Shown here: piece after piece, positions 26,778-38,700 of the stretch
Position numbering within the stretch: position 1 is the stretch's first letter
How the letters are laid out: each line of letters begins with the position of its first letter
Origin: Geosiphon pyriformis
Taxonomy: Eukaryota; Glomeromycota; Glomeromycetes; Archaeosporales; Geosiphonaceae
NCBI GenBank assembly: GCA_016748015.1
Contig: JAAOMT010000591.1
Coordinates: 959,007 to 1,023,006 of the forward strand
Direction: 5' to 3'
Length of the DNA stretch: 64,000 bases
The notes under the pieces: model-generated
What the model saw: only the letters and a program-made list of their open reading frames with translations
Told to the model about the DNA's origin: nothing
Database searches by the model: none
Program-made: the position numbers and the translations under genes

Positions 26778-28847
26778 ATGCCTTCAGTTTCAAGCTTAAA
26801 GCAGGCTGAAAACTTTGCAGAATTGGCACCCGAAAAGGCCGAAGAAATATATAAAGACATACTAGGACAAGATGCGAGTTAGTCTCAAATTACAACACAA
26901 TCACACTTGGCAGTCATTTAAGACCGGAATTTTGCTCTTTACTTATCTGGATCACTTTTTGTCTCATGCTTAAAGGCAATGATCAAATTATAAAGGAGCA
27001 AGAACAAGCACTGGTTAAACTTGGGGAGCTTTATCGTGATCATAGGTGATTTTTAAAATTGGCAAAGTCCCGGTTTGGCCTTGGAAAACAAGAACTTACT
27101 TTAAAAACTGGTTTTCTTCTCTCGCTGTTAGAAAACCACAAGAACTATCCGCCTTGATCCGCTCTTCTCGGACCTTTATGGCTTCAATTGCTCGTGCGAA
27201 AACCGCGAAAATCGGTATTTTAAACTTTTTTTTCTTAATCTTTTTCAAAAACACTTAAAAGGATGACATGTCTTACAGAAATGCATGATTGATCTAGTTA
27301 AAAGCTTAATTGATCTTTTTTCCGAGATACCGGAAGGGCTACCTCTACAGATTGAAATTTGCAAAGAGACGATTCAATGGAGTGTGGAACAAAAACGTAT
27401 ATTTCTGAAGCAGTCGCTAGAAACGCGTTTGGTGGCCTTGTATGTAAATTTTTCTTCATTTTGAATTCTATCTTTTGGATTCATCTATTTTCTGATTTCT
27501 GCTTTAATATCATTAGGTATCTTGATAATAAGATGTACCATGATGCTCTTACCCTCATTAATTCTTTGCTCAAAGAACTCAAACGTCTAGATGATAAGAT
27601 GATGTTAGTGGAGGTTCAATTGTTGGAAAGTAGAGTATGTCATGCCTTGCGGAATCTACCAAAATCCAGGGTAAATGACTCTTTCAAATGCTATTGTTTG
27701 GTCTCTTTCAAATTTCCATTTACATTTTGTATTGTTACTTTTTTTCTTCCAAGGCTGCCCTCACGTCCGCCAGAACATCTGCTAATGCTATATATTGTCC
27801 ACCACTACTTCAAGCTGCCCTTGATATGCAATCGGGAATATTACACGCCGAGGATAAAGATTACAAAACTGGGTAATACGTTAAAATTTCTCTATTTTTA
27901 AGTTTTTTCTGTAATTAATATCTGTTTTCATTTTATAGATACTCGTATTTTTACGAAACACTCGAAGGTTATTCATCACAAGACGATTCCAGAGCTGTTT
28001 TAGCATTGAAATATATGCTTCTCTGTAAGATTATGTTGAATCTGGTGAGTGGTTTCAATCTCTTTAGTCAAAATAGAGGGGTTGGAGAAGTTACTTGCGA
28101 AGAAAATGGCTGCCTCAATGGTTCGAAATTTCTGCCATAAATTTAATTGGAAAAGTCGGAGGACGTCCACGCTATCATAAATGGAAAGATTGCCCTCCGA
28201 TATGCTGGGCGCGAAGTTGATGCTATGAGAGCAGTGGCGACTGCACATCAAAATCGTTCATTAAATGAATTTGAAGTGGCCCTTGCGACATACAGAGACG
28301 GTAATGAATTTTTAATAATAATTTGTATTTATTTAAAAGTTAACCCGATTTTCTTTTTGAAAGAGCTCGGAAATGATCCCATAATTCGATCCCACCTCGC
28401 GGCTCTTTATGACACGTTGCTTGAACAAAATCTCGTTCGCATTATCGAACCATTTTCAAGGGTAGAAATTGTACATGTTGCGGAAATGGTGAAGTTACCC
28501 ACTTCCCAAGTTGAAACAAAGTTGTCGCAAATGATATTGGACAAGGTCTTTCATGGAATTTTAGATCAAGGAGCTGGGTGTCTAATTGTATTTGATGAAC
28601 CGCCACAAGATGTATGACATACGAACCTGAACTTTTTTAAAAAAAAATTCCTTTAAGTAAATAATTTCTCCATTGATTATTCATTAGAAAACATATGAAG
28701 CAGCCTTAGACACACTCAAACAAATGGGAAATGTCGTTGAATCACTATATGAAAAGGTATTTTTCTGGATACTCAACTTGAAACAACTGTTGTTGCCGAT
28801 AATTCATACGGTATTTTTGTCATTACCAGGCAGCCAAATTGTCTTGA
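26778..28847 (+). CDS. RPN6: 26S proteasome regulatory subunit RPN6 (PSMD11), 11 exons
   Basis: Exons 26778-26877, 26976-27045, 27132-27214, 27298-27439, 27517-27670, 27754-27872, 27939-28044, 28156-28300, 28364-28611, 28688-28756 and 28830-28847 join to 417 aa, the normal length. Rpn6 is the lid subunit that clamps the 19S particle to the 20S core. TPR-like helices are followed by a PCI domain. Diagnostic blocks include [64 protein letters not shown] and [18 protein letters not shown]. The last exon is only 18 bp (AAKLS). Several introns use weak acceptors such as AAAAG (exon 8). It converges on COX10. Confidence 0.94.
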
Positions 28848-29198
28848 TGGAAACGCTTTGTTCAAGAACCAATCCAGATAGGATGAGGTAAAAGTTCCGG
28901 GTTTAAAGGAACAGGTATTTTAATCTTTTTGGCCCACGTTGACCCAATACAGTATCAACTTGTTGAAGAAATGGCATTTCGCTCGATTAGATCTCTACTA
29001 ATTTAACAGCTTCCTTTTTTTGGATTCATTTGTTGATTCTGACCAAGAGATTCACTGAATTCGGACAAAGTATTTCACTCGGGATACAAAAAAAATTATA
29101 ACCTTTATAAAAGCATAATTGTATTGTGGGATAACCAGGGATTTCAAAAATTCATAATATAAGCTTCTTGATTCGCGATGATTCTGGAACCATTGCTC
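28848..29198. other. Convergent intergenic region RPN6 / COX10
   Basis: 350 bp between two stop codons; presumably holds both 3' ends. No exon or repeat recognised. Confidence 0.4.
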
Positions 29199-30482
29199 TC
29201 AAAATTCTATGAATCCCTTGGATAATATCCCGGTTTCATCAGATTCCGAAATATCAGGATTATGATCTAAGATAATATTGGATTGTTGAAAATTTTTATG
29301 AACCATCATTAGGGCGAATATGACGGGCAAATGAATCAAGCTTGCGAAAAAGCAATCTCGTGCTGTCTTTTCATTGGGATCTCTCCAAAATTTAAAAGCA
29401 CCCCACAAAAGGACGCAATTCATCAGCGAAGAATCCCAGGCGAACCACCAGCTTGTCATTCCCACATATGGGGTTAGATAACACAATGGGAACAACAAAA
29501 GACTATACCTCAACGAAACCCGAGCATTTAATGACGGATTTGTAACTGCCATCATACGATATCCAGCTTTAGAATAATCGGCTCTCAAATTCCATGAAAG
29601 TGAATTGAAATGCGGAAACTGCCATGCATAGAGAATACCACCAAGAATCCAAGCCCCAACATCAAAACTGTTGGTACATGCAACCCAGCCCATCATTGGG
29701 GGTATTGCCCCCACAAGAGAGCCAGCCCATGTGTTGAGAATGGAAGCTCTCTTCATGGGAGTGTAGACGCATGTGTATAATAAAATATTGGTAGATCCCA
29801 TTAAAGCGGTCATGGGATTAGCCATTATCGACAATATTAATACCCCTAAAATACCCGCGACAGATCCAAAAGAAAACGCATGAAATGGTGTTATAGCTCT
29901 TCTTACTAACACTCGATTCCTAGTGCGTGACATTTGTGCATCGTATGGGGCTTCAATCCATTGATTAAAGGCGTTCGCAGATGCTATACACAATCCAGTA
30001 CCAACTGTTGTACTCATTAGGCAAGTGAGGCTGGTTGCTCCAGGTGCCAACGCATAACCGCACATAGTTGTCAATATGACTAGTGCGGCAAGTTTCGCTT
30101 TTGCAAGTTCTTTATAGCCTTTGACAATAGTTATATATGTGGCTCTAGGCAGAGGCTTAAATTTGATGATTGAAACAGAGTTTAATGACAAGTCTTGTTT
30201 TTGCTCGGTGTTTACTTTAGTCTGTTGGTATTCGTTGTCTTTAAATTCGTGGACATTAAGTGCGGCTATCTTTGATATTCTATAAGGTGCTCGTTTTATG
30301 CTGTTCTCGAGTGAAACCGTTGGATTTTCTAAACCATATTTTGAATACCTTTTCAACCAAACCCTCCGTAGGGTCCATGCCTGTTGACACCAAGGGATTC
30401 TTACTGATTTGTAATTTAAAAAAGAGCTACAAGGCACTTTGGAAAATATCAATTTTGTAAGTAATTGTCGAGCCATTTTCAT
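29199..30482 (-). CDS. COX10: Protoheme IX farnesyltransferase (heme O synthase), intronless
   Basis: A single exon encodes 427 aa, unusual beside its intron-rich neighbours. COX10 converts heme b to heme o in the mitochondrial inner membrane, the first step towards heme a for cytochrome c oxidase. Residues 1 to about 110 are basic and Ser/Asn-rich and should carry the presequence. The UbiA-type prenyltransferase core follows, with first motif NAFNQWIEAPYDAQMSRTRN (about 170-189) holding the conserved Asn and Asp, then a YAWQFPHFNSLSW block and the second motif ADYSKAGYRMM. Several hydrophobic segments span the core. Two in-frame ATGs (30482 and 30476) are possible starts. It shares a 165-bp divergent promoter with CENP-T. 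Confidence 0.94.
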   Translation of the reverse strand: MKMARQLLTKLIFSKVPCSSFLNYKSVRIPWCQQAWTLRRVWLKRYSKYGLENPTVSLENSIKRAPYRISKIAALNVHEFKDNEYQQTKVNTEQKQDLSLNSVSIIKFKPLPRATYITIVKGYKELAKAKLAALVILTTMCGYALAPGATSLTCLMSTTVGTGLCIASANAFNQWIEAPYDAQMSRTRNRVLVRRAITPFHAFSFGSVAGILGVLILSIMANPMTALMGSTNILLYTCVYTPMKRASILNTWAGSLVGAIPPMMGWVACTNSFDVGAWILGGILYAWQFPHFNSLSWNLRADYSKAGYRMMAVTNPSLNARVSLRYSLLLFPLCYLTPYVGMTSWWFAWDSSLMNCVLLWGAFKFWRDPNEKTARDCFFASLIHLPVIFALMMVHKNFQQSNIILDHNPDISESDETGILSKGFIEF

Positions 30483-30647
30483 TTACTCCCGGAGGTGGGA
30501 AACAGCTAAATACAAAGCTGTGCGGATCAGCAGATCTCAGATTATCCTAAAACTGTGACCAATTAAAGCTTTCTATTCTTATATAATGAGTTTTTGGTGT
30601 ATCAATGGTAAACATCTTTGCAATTTGGCCCTTATTGAGAGTAGAAA
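30483..30647. promoter_or_regulatory. Shared divergent promoter, COX10 / CENP-T
   Basis: 165 bp between two outward-facing start codons. No motif is claimed. Confidence 0.45.
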
Positions 30648-33038
30648 ATGGCAGATGCTAACAATTCGAAACAAAGTTTCCCAAAAAGTCCCAGGTCACG
30701 ACATCAACGACGCTCGTCAATTGGGTTTAAACGCTCGGTCTTTGAAAGTGGCAAGAAGCGTAAGACAGTTAATCCCACTGCAGAGCAAGTTGAGCGCGCG
30801 CTGATAAATGATACTTTCCGCCCGAGTCCTCCAGCTCTTGAGGAGGCGAAAAGGACAGGTCGTACAACTGAAAGTCCACCTATCATTATCAAGAGCTCTT
30901 CGACAGTGCAGATACCAATTGAATCTAATGAAGACCAAAGATTAACAGGTTCTAGGTCAGCTGTTACAACTAGCACGAAAAAAACTCCATCTCAGCTGGT
31001 TAATACTTATTTAATTCAATTTTCGAAATTCCCTTCTCCAAATCTTTATTGTTAATCTTTGCCTTTAAATGGTTTGTAGCTTAGACAAATCTCGAATTCC
31101 AAAAATATCTCCAATACGCCTAAAACAACACAACCTTATGCCACGCCTTCTAATAAAGGCTTATTAATGAGTCATACCACGCCAAGGACAAACAGAACAC
31201 CAAATTCTACCCGGCGATTGAAAAGACAAACACCAAATACACTTTTGGCATCAATTTCACGAAAACAAACTAATAGGGTAATTGAACCAAACTTTTTCAC
31301 AAATACAAAGATAAAACAAACGCCTCAAGGATTTTTGAGGGAATTAAGTCGCGCACCTGGATTTCTTGGAGTTCATCAACTATCCTCAATTCTGGAATCA
31401 CCGCAAATTTTAGGGGATGAATATGATGTACAGAACAAAAAGAACGATAACGAATGTGAGAGTTTTATTGTTCCCGAGTCTAATAAGTTGGATAACGCGA
31501 AAACTCCTATAGAGCCAGGAAATCATTTTAATACCACCGTCGATAAGTTCCCCAGCTACTTGAGCTTCAATGAACTTGACAAAGAGAATGTAGAGCAATG
31601 GGCAGAAGTTTCTCCCAAATCTCAACTTATAGACTTTGAATCCCCAGAGGACCTTAAAAATCGGACTAAGAAAATAAATGGAATAGCGTAAGAGGTGATA
31701 TTATATTCGAATAAATTTGATTTACATCTAAGTTTTCTCATTTATGTTTCAGGGTTGAATGTTTTAGTCATGGACCTCTGGATAGTGACGAACATGCAGA
31801 TCGTCATATTTTTGAGGATCAACAAGATTCACCCAGTGTGGTTATAGGAATTTCAGGAGATAAAAATGATACTGAAATTAATGATTTTTGGATGAACAAA
31901 AGCCCCACAAGACGATCAAGCGAATTTGATCATGGATCTGTAATGGGCCCCTTGAATAAATTGTTTGCTCAAGTTATGCATGAATCAATGGGGGAGCCAA
32001 TTGATCATAATGCAAGTGAGACTGAAGATCTGGAAAATGACCATTTTAACCAATCAGATCTCGTTGATCGATCACTTCTTAATAAAAAATTTATTGAGGA
32101 TGATTTGGGCGGTTTAGCAAATCCCTCTGATGATGAACTGCAAGAAAATTCCTCAATAATTAGCTTAAGCAATGAATTTGAAAAGCAATTTTCCAAAGAA
32201 GATATAATCAGTGAATCAGAAAACGAGGCTCCAGTACATCAGATAGCAGACGAATTAGATACGACTCAAATATCTCTCAATGATTTCATAACGCATGAAG
32301 TTTCGGAGAGAACACAGGATAAAAAGAGGCAAGTATATTTTTTTATTACTGCTTATATGTGCTAATTAACATGCTTAACATATTGAATTGTTCATTAATT
32401 AGAACTGTAGCTTTACGAAGAAAAAGGAGGAAACGCTCTGAAAGGTTGGTTGTTGGCATGAGCCAAAGACAAAAGTGCCAACGCGTACTCTGCTTTATTA
32501 GAATTGCCAATTGGTTTCATTAGAGTTCTGGACAATTAATTTCACTGTGGTAAGATTGACCGTCCCCGAGATTTCGGTACCTCGCCTACCCAAATCACTG
32601 GTTAAAAAGGTGTTCAAAACCTTTTGCAAAACGAGAACAACAAATGAAGCAATGGAAGCAATATTTGAAGGGTATGTATTCACTTTTCTTAAATTCGACA
32701 GAAATTCGCTAAATGCGAACAATCTTCTAGTTCACACAGGTTCTTTGAGCAAGCATCCGAAGATTTGGCTTATCTATCCGACATCCATTGCAATGAAACT
32801 ATTACAGAAAACGAGCTAACTTCACTAATGCGAAGGTACTTTTTGAATCATTTGCTCCCGAATTACAAATATTTTGTGCACACCAAGGATGCTGAGATTT
32901 ATCTAATTATTAAGTCATAGAGTTTTATCCGAAAGAGTCACGCTTAAGTCGTTGGCAGAAAAAATGCTTCCTCGTACATTGTCGGATAAGTTTGCCCAAG
33001 ACAGGAATTCCGAGCAATATATTGCATCGGATATCTAA
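30648..33038 (+). CDS. Centromere protein T (CENP-T/Cnn1-like), 7 exons, one GC-AG intron
   Basis: Exons 30648-30998, 31080-31687, 31753-32328, 32403-32444, 32555-32671, 32740-32835 and 32921-33038 give 635 aa in frame. CENP-T bridges centromeric DNA to the Ndc80 complex. The C-terminal ~100 residues form a histone fold: VPRLPKSLVKKVFKTFCK, EAMEAIFEGFFEQASEDLAY, TENELTSLMRR, then the family ending LAEKMLPRTLSDKF. The long N-terminal ~500 residues are disordered and rich in Ser/Thr/Pro/Asp, with several TPxx and SPxx sites that could be CDK targets, as expected for Ndc80 recruitment. The intron after exon 3 begins GCAAGT after AG, a textbook GC-AG donor; using GC keeps the frame. It converges on the HUS1-like gene, 233 bp away. 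Confidence 0.8.
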
Positions 33039-33271
33039 CATGGTCAGCAAGAAGGACGAAAAAGCAATTATTTCCGCGGAAGCTTACAAATATATATGTC
33101 AGACGACGAAGGCTCCAGTCTAATTTATCTCAAACGCAGAAAGGAAGATTATTAGACTGACCACATTTTGTTTGATGAATAATCATGGCTTTACATGGAA
33201 GAAGTGAATGCAAGGGAAATGTAGATTCTGCGTGAAAAATCACTTAAGGCATTACGCTTCTTGATTTGTCC

Positions 33272-34687
33272 TCAGAGAAAGTTTAGTTGTGAATGTGGCC
33301 AATATACGTGAGCAATTATCCATTGAGTTTGATCCATTTCTCTCCCACTATACCGCAATTGAAGGATTAAACAGCGATTTTCTAAAAACCCTATTGACAG
33401 GTTTATTGAAGATAGAAGCAGTTGCTCACATAAAATAAAAATTTTTGGGATAATAAAAAAACATTTACCTGCTATGATCTCGATATAATTTCCCATCCTC
33501 GGATTACATAAGAATTTGGAAAATTGCTTTGCTCCGAGGGTAACCTTTCTAAATTCGTGATCGGCACTTTGTACATTGTGATTAATAGTCAATGGAAGAG
33601 AAGAAAATCTGAGTTTATGATAATGAAGAGCTGTGGTTACTACAGCGGATCCTATTCCGACTATATTCAGCTCTCCTTTACGATTCGCTTCTAAGTTAAT
33701 GTGTTTGTACAAGTTGGCTATGGACAAAATTTGTTGAGAAAATACTTGGTGATCCGGTAATTTGACCACCGTCTTTTTAATATGTGCAATATGAAAAATT
33801 GTCAGCAGGATACATTCAATATTCAGATACATGTCAAAAAAGGTCAATTACATGAGGATGCCCAGCATCATATTTTATATGACCTCTGGCCTCTCGATCC
33901 GTCAAAACTGTAACTTTTTCTAGTTGTGTCAATGTGACTCGACTCTGATTTGCACCACTCTTCGCAGTTGAATAAACGAGGGAGGATATATATTTATAAA
34001 TGACAGAAAAAATTCATTGCCGTCTGATAGAATTGGCTTTCAAGACAATAGAAAATTAATACCTCCTCGGGAGTTTGAGCAATAAAAAATGCGCATTGAT
34101 CTCTCCATCCAAGTCGTATTGTAACCGGAACTTTCCTTCTCAAATTATGCTGGGCATGATGAGCCCTCTCGATTTCGTCTAGCAGCTCTTTTAGCCTTTT
34201 GACTCCAATCATGATATAAATATTACCGCTATAATCACTCTCTATGGTCGGATATCCATTCTGGTGCCATAAATGATACATATCGAAATCTCTGTTTCAT
34301 TTTTGGAATATTCGTGGAGAAATTTTGATTTCTGTTACAAAATGAAGAGATTTAAAATTTTACGCTAGGTTTCGATCTTATGAGAACAGAATACCCTTGC
34401 ACTTTGATCCCATCTTTACTTTCATAAGCTAGGTACATATTAGAGCCGACAAAATGCAAAAATAATTCGTTTTCTTTTTTGTCTATGTCTTCCTCCTCTA
34501 ACTTTGCACAAATGTCGGCACAGACTAGCAATCAAAAACATATAAGGTGGATAACTGGATAACTTTAAGCGGAAAAAAACTATCTTAACTGAAATCACCC
34601 ACTTTGAAACCTTCCGGGATCGCCAAGATAAAATTCCAATGTAGGGTTTCCGACAGAAGCTCTAGCTATGTTATTAACTGCAAACAT
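33272..34687 (-). CDS. HUS1-like checkpoint clamp subunit, 6 exons
   Basis: Exons 5' to 3' on the minus strand: 34687-34603, 34524-34395, 34291-34063, 33959-33852, 33772-33469, 33390-33272; 324 aa, in frame throughout. The best fit is Hus1, a PCNA-fold subunit of the 9-1-1 DNA-damage clamp. The order of secondary-structure-like blocks agrees: ESDYSGNIYIMIGVKRLKEL (compare Hus1 'NEIYLELTSENLSRAL'), then a TLTQLEKVTVL segment, then HINLEANRKGELNIVGIGSA (compare 'LVIEANLDGELNL') and the terminal CLILQLRYSG... QWIIAHVYW strand. Similarity is moderate and the first ~60 residues fit poorly, so this could be a divergent clamp paralogue. The call rests on my recall of family sequences. Confidence 0.58.
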
Positions 34688-34892
34688 GATACTTTAGAGT
34701 TCAATCCCTAAAATAATATTGTAATGTGGCAAACAAGCAGTAATGGTAAGAGCCTGCGGTAGATGCCTAACATTCAAAACCTACTAAAATGGTGAGCTAT
34801 CACATTAATTGAATTTTGATCCGCTTAACATGTGAAAGATTACAGCTATTTGCAGATCGTTTGCAATTTATACATTTTGTAAGTTTCAATGT

Positions 34893-35619
34893 TTAAAAAA
34901 CCCATCTCTTTATGTTGTTTCGTTCAATTGGTTGAGAGATTTTGCGTAGAACAGGTACATCACGCTTCGAACTTGTATTCTCATCGGGAATTTGCTTTTC
35001 GTTTTCATTAGCTTTATTCAAATATGGCAAGACCATAGTCGGGACAGCTTTGGTAATGTTCAACAACTCGCGACAGATTTCATCACCGTGGCGCTGCGAA
35101 AGGTCTAATGTTACTGTATCATCAGGATTTTCTAATTTAAGTAAAATTTATGTTCAGCCCATTGGAAAAAAAAACTAAAGCCAAAAGAATGGTCTAAATT
35201 GACTCACCGAATTCAATAATTAACTCAGGTTTTATACCTTTTTTCGGAATCTTGTCGACTTTTATTGGTAATTCCGGGTTATTATAGGCGATTCTTGGAA
35301 GATTCTCCCGCAAAAAATATCTAATGGATAGTATCATGTGTTCCTCAACAGTTATAGAAGGTGTTCCCTCAAATATTAACACTTAGCTTAAAGCCTTTAT
35401 TATAATGATTATGTTTTATTTGATACCAAAAGAACAAATTGAGTCTTCGAATACTGTTTTCTTACGTTACCTAGCCCCCGCGTTGTCTTGCTTCGTAGAA
35501 AACAAAAGAGAAATTTTGCTCACTTTAGGACCTAGTTTAGCAGCCCCCAAACCAGTCCTTAAGTTTAAAAGTAAGATTGTAAGTTTGGAAATCGCTCCAA
35601 CGCGTCTAAAAGGCCGCAT
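34893..35619 (-). CDS. Mitochondrial ribosomal protein with L51/S25/CI-B8 domain, 3 exons
   Basis: Exons 35619-35471, 35320-35208 and 35131-34893 on the minus strand join to 166 aa. The protein begins MRPFRRVGAISKLTILLLN, typical of fungal mitoribosomal proteins of this thioredoxin-like family. It continues KVSKISLLFSTKQDNAGARY, then FLRENLPRIAYNNPELPIKV (the LPRIxYxNP signature), a KPELIIEF strand and VTLDLSQRHGDEICRELLNI. Fungal relatives are the Mrp49/mL61 and mS25 proteins; I cannot decide between subunits. A basic tail of about 50 residues follows. The gene is divergent to UGGT, with 166 bp between starts. Confidence 0.75.
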
Positions 35620-35785
35620 GTCTGGAGAGATAATATGGATAGTGACAACCTTGAAAGATAATTCAACTTTTGAAAATTCTCCAGATCAAATGTCACACAA
35701 GATGGGTGACATTTAATGCAAAATGCATTTGCCATTTCAAGAACATTTCTCGGGCAATCTTTTTGTGAGCTTCACCTTTCCAGCT
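35620..35785. promoter_or_regulatory. Shared divergent promoter, mitoribosomal gene / UGGT
   Basis: 166 bp between the two start codons. An alternative upstream UGGT ATG at 35723 would shorten it to about 100 bp. No motif claimed. Confidence 0.4.
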
Positions 35786-38700
35786 ATGAATTTCTTTAAA
35801 CGAACATTGGATATAAAGTTCAAATTTTGTTTATCGTTGGGACTTTTCTTTTTCTTCTATGAAAAAGTATTTTGTCAGGTTAAGTCACCCCCAGTTAAAA
35901 CTTGGTTGAAAGCGTCTTGGGACGCTCCTTCTTTGTTACTCGAAATAATGTGAGTTTAACTGTAGGAAAACTAGACATGTAAATCGCGTGTGCTTCTAAT
36001 AAATTTCAATTATATTTCATTAAAACTCAATGATTCTCCTCTTGCTCTCAATAATATTGTGTACCGATAGAGAGTCTGTTGCCGTTGAAAACTCTTCAGC
36101 ATATTTCCCTTATATTACTGAGCTTGCAACTCGCGGCTTAAACTCTGATTCATCCCCAAAAGAATTATATGACACTGCCCTTCAAATTCTTAATGAGACA
36201 AATTTAATCTCATTACCAACTACTTTTTCATTTCTTGAATTTGCACTTTCATTACATTCTGCCGCGCCAACAATCCAAGCATATTATCAGTATTATGATG
36301 ATTCCGTTTTTCCTTCAAAATTCAGAAACCTGACCCATGATGATCCACATTCTAAAATTAGTTTCAATATTGACTGTGAAGTGTGGGTAGATTGGTATGG
36401 AATCCAAGCTTGCAATATTGATCAATTAAAAAAGATTGCTCGTATAACCCAGGAGGACTCAAAATATAGATTAATTTTTGACAGGTATTCGCCCGGATCA
36501 TCTTTCATCATGAAAAGACTATTCACTTTGACAAAAACTAACTATAATCTGGATTAAACTACTCATTAGCAGTAGTAATCAACCACCCAAACTTTTATCC
36601 TTCGATCACATACTTCAAAAAAGTTATAAATCCGAATCCTTTAAAGAATCCCCAACTTTAATTCTTTATGTTACAGATATTCTATTGCCGGAATTTTTAG
36701 TATTTCATTCCTTTCTACTTGAACTTGTTGAACAAACAGGGGTAGGCTATATTTTGAGATATAAACCTCCCAAACGAGGCGGACAGATCCTTTATCTTTC
36801 AGGGTATGGAGTTGAATTGGCCTTGAAAAAAACAGATTACATTGTAATTGATGATCGTAAAATGGAAATCGGTAAGTGGAGTTAGTGGATCTTTCTTAGT
36901 GTCAAATGATTTTACTTTATCTTCTTAGTCCAACATATAAATATAGAATATCAAAGCGAAGGGGGCGAAACTAACCAAAACCGCCAATCGAAAGATGATC
37001 TAATTAGCGAAAATTTGTTTCAAGAAGAAATTTCGGAAATTAAACCGCTGAAAGTAACTGAAATCAAAGGTATATTTTTCCCCTTGCATTATTGAACTCT
37101 TACTTGATCTTATCTTTACCATCTTTTTCATAATTGATTTTCAGATCTTGGATTGAAGGCAGCTCAATTTATCTTACAATCTCAAAATTCTCTCGCCACC
37201 TTGGTTTATCTCTCCCAAGATTTCCCCAAATATTCACATGTCATTTCACAACTTACCTTGAACGAATCACTTCGTCATGAGATTCGCTTGAACCAAGAAA
37301 TTTATATCCCTCCTGCCACAAATTCCTTCTGGCTCAATGGCATGGCTGTCGCAATCGCATCTGTAGACCCTTTCAGGTATCAATCTGGGCCCTTTACGAT
37401 GCAATAATATTAGATATCAAATTTCCTTTCCTTACATCCTTGCTTGGATCCTTTCACATTCAACACAAAATTTCACAGTCTTTTAAGGATGCTGCGTCGT
37501 GAACGTCAAACTGTTTTGTCCCTCAAAAGTCTCGGAATGAATTCTCGCCAAGCTATTGATTTGATCACTTGCCCTATACTTTTAACTGCCAAGTCTTCGG
37601 AAAGTTTTACAAAAGGAATGTTTGATGTACGTGAAAAGACTGGAAACATTGGTGCAATTCTTTGGTGGAATAATCTTGAAAAAGACTTGCGCTATGCTGA
37701 TTGGCCATATAGGGTACGCGAGGTAAGTAGACTCGACACAGAAATATTGAACATTTCTCAAAACCTTATTGCCATTAATTTTTGCCTGAATATTAGATTC
37801 TTCGCCCTGTTTTTCCAGGGCAAATGCGATATTTGCGTAAAAACCTATTTTCTGTTTTATATATTGTAGATTTATCTACGATCGAGGGTCTTCGAATGGT
37901 GGAAGAATCTGATATGTTTATAACTAAAGAGCTCCCAATTAGATTTGGTCTTGTACCACTTTTTAGGGAAAAGCAGGATGATTGTAAGTAGACTTCATAT
38001 TTATTAAACTTTGACAATTTCTAAAATCATTAAAAACATGAACATAACGTTTAATTTCCTTATTATCAGCCGTCATGATGGCGAAACTTCTTTACTATCT
38101 CACCACTAAATATGAACCCTCACTGGCCCTTCAATTTTTGAGCAAGGTTTAATCTGGATAACAAATTTTTCGAAACCGCATTACATTTTTCTAACAAATT
38201 TGATTATAGGTTCTCAAAGAGTTATTGGACTCTACCTCTGAAATCAGTGAAGTTGCTCGTGAACAGTTTGAGGCGATTACCAAAGGACAGAAACCTAACG
38301 ATGATGAAATCAGGATATCTTTTCAAGAAATCATTGATGTAAATTCTCCGATAAATGATAAAATAGGTGCTGCTGCAAATTTTATCAAGCGCTTTAATAT
38401 ATTACCCGACAGTAATGGAGCCATGTTTGTGAATGGCAAATATTTTGATATCGACGAGGTAATTTAAAAATAGATTGGAGTCAATTTCAATCCGGTCTTG
38501 AGTCTGAACAATTTTTTGCATCACTTTCTATTTGAATCAGCTTTATCAAAGAAACATGCTAGTCACCATCAACGAACAAACACAATTTTTACAGCAAAAG
38601 GTATGGATTAATATTCCGCGAACGTTGTTTAGATTGAAAATTTTCGTAACATTTGCTTATAAATGAAGTTATTGATTTTTGTAGGTTTACCTAGGTCAGA

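Noticed and set aside
26778-28847. First read as COP9 signalosome subunit 4.
   Set aside because: Block order and residues ([25 protein letters not shown]) are those of proteasome Rpn6.
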